Shown here: positions 63,188 through 64,000 of the stretch, piece after piece | Position numbering within the stretch: position 1 is the stretch's first letter | Layout of the letters: every line of letters starts with the position of its first letter | NCBI RefSeq assembly: GCF_026013605.1 | Contig: NZ_JAPDPJ010000030.1 | Coordinates: 1 to 64,000 of the forward strand | Direction: 5' to 3' | DNA: 64,000 bases | Source of the DNA: Plebeiibacterium sediminum | GTDB lineage: Bacteria > Bacteroidota > Bacteroidia > Bacteroidales > Marinilabiliaceae | Notes under the pieces: model-generated | Told to the model about the DNA's origin: nothing | Databases searched by the model: none | What the model saw: only the letters and a program-made list of their open reading frames with translations | Made by a program: the position numbers and the translations under genes

Positions 63188-64000
63188 ATGGAAGATAATA
63201 TAGATCACTATTTTGAAATATTTGATAAAGTTGATTTAGGATTTATATTTTTTGAAAAAAATGGTAAGATAATTACAATAAATAAAGAGTTTGAGCAATT
63301 AGTTGGTGTATCTAAGGGTGATATTATTGGTGAATTAGTAGAAGACGTTTTATTTATATATGATGTAAATTCTGGTGATAATATAAATATATCATCATTA
63401 ATCACAGCTTATCAATTAGGTTCTGATGTATTAAACCAAAGATATATTTTAATTTCGCAACAAGGATTTGAAAAAACAATTAAACTGAATATAAATGCAA
63501 CATCAGATCGAAGATTTGCAATTGATGGGTATTTAGTAACCATCGAAAATATTAGTAATAGTTTTACTTTAGGTAGTAGTTCTATAGATCGTGATTATAT
63601 TTTTTCAATGGCTACAAAAAATGGAAAAATAGCTATTTGGAAGTATGATTTAGCGATTAATAAATTTCAAATTGATCCTATAATAAAATCTCTTGTTGAA
63701 AATTTACAAACGATTAATTATGATTTAGAATGGTTTTATCAATTGTCTCTTCCTGAAGACCGGGAAAGAGTGATTAATGAGTTTGATAATTTTATAAAAG
63801 GAAAAATAAGTGTTTATTCTTCAAAGTTTAGGATTAATGTTTTTGAAACAAAAATTAAGTGGATATTAAATACTGCTATAATTTCGGATTGGGATTTGGA
63901 AGGTAAACCAGTTGCCTTAGTTGGCTATTTTCAAGATATAACCGATGATAAAAATAAAGAAATGGAGATCTTAAAGGAAAGATCTCTTCTTCTTGCTGCT
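63188..64000 (+). CDS. PAS-domain sensor protein, 5' part, runs off the window
   Basis: 271 codons are visible from the ATG at 63188 with no stop before the window end. A first PAS (about 8-120: FEIFDKVDLGFIFFEKNGKI, INKEFEQLVGVSKGDIIGE) and a second PAS-like domain (about 140-260: IWKYDLAINKF, LPEDRERVINEF, KIKWILNTAIISDWDLEGKP, GYFQDITDD) are followed by a charged coiled-coil start (KNKEMEILKERSLLLAA), as before a dimerisation domain. It is very probably another histidine kinase. It begins 19 nt after the preceding stop. Confidence 0.8.
   Translation, partial: MEDNIDHYFEIFDKVDLGFIFFEKNGKIITINKEFEQLVGVSKGDIIGELVEDVLFIYDVNSGDNINISSLITAYQLGSDVLNQRYILISQQGFEKTIKLNINATSDRRFAIDGYLVTIENISNSFTLGSSSIDRDYIFSMATKNGKIAIWKYDLAINKFQIDPIIKSLVENLQTINYDLEWFYQLSLPEDRERVINEFDNFIKGKISVYSSKFRINVFETKIKWILNTAIISDWDLEGKPVALVGYFQDITDDKNKEMEILKERSLLLAA

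Noticed and set aside
1-64000. tRNA, rRNA or riboswitch genes
   Set aside because: I saw no cloverleaf, rRNA core sequence or known riboswitch motif on either strand by reading; a covariance-model search would be needed to exclude small RNAs.

Overview
The window is AT-rich and densely coding. Its gene content points to a Bacteroidota bacterium: a PorP/SprF protein, an OmpA/PD40 protein and a gliding/T9SS type B sorting domain (type IX secretion), a LruC-domain lipoprotein, and no Shine-Dalgarno-like spacing before starts. The very large sensor kinase complement suggests a free-living or marine member (Marinilabiliales- or Cytophagales-like). That placement is inference; there is no rRNA or marker gene in the window.

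Layout. 1-2016 is an insertion-sequence graveyard: a truncated ORF fragment, an unusual inverted pair of 11-bp tandem arrays (705-940), a decayed IS91-type transposase N-terminus and degenerate repeats. 2017-11731 holds three large hybrid/PAS histidine kinases and a stand-alone receiver. 12255-14758 is a soluble receiver-kinase plus an NtrC-type sigma-54 activator. 15123-24434 is a seven-gene Wzx/Wzy exopolysaccharide operon: LruC lipoprotein, receiver, sugar transferase, TolC-like, Wzc-like, Wzx, Wzy. 24510-29716 is a FIST sensor, hybrid kinase and receiver operon. 29800-30537 (-) is a methyltransferase, divergent from the glycosyltransferase/acetyltransferase operon 30816-37082. 37250-48724 is a second block of kinases, interrupted by an IS200-like remnant; it contains a paralogous copy of the kinase / Rcp1-like receiver / REC-hybrid kinase cassette seen at 4756-11731. 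48985-49416 is an IS4-type transposase remnant. 49568-63169 is a T9SS-associated locus: ABCG-like transporter, OmpA/PD40, PorP/SprF, a 1452-residue PKD adhesin, a receiver-pseudokinase, a lipoprotein and small secreted proteins. A further PAS sensor protein runs off the right edge.

How they may work together. Three sigma-54-like promoter sequences (TGGCA[T/C]-N5-[T/C]TG) lie 20-27 nt plus a short leader upstream of the start codons of the exopolysaccharide operon (15123), the glycosyltransferase operon (30816) and the methyltransferase (30537, minus). The NtrC-type activator gene at 13358 is directly upstream of the first. Between the two divergent promoters two 12-bp dyads sit 32 bp apart and are centred about 113 bp from both predicted starts, as expected of an enhancer for such an activator. 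I therefore read the 12-37 kb region as one candidate regulon: kinase 12255 -> activator 13358 -> polysaccharide assembly and glycosyltransferases. The polysaccharide operon itself also contains a free receiver and a sugar transferase with an N-terminal receiver-like domain lacking the phospho-acceptor. The regulatory model is inference from sequence only.
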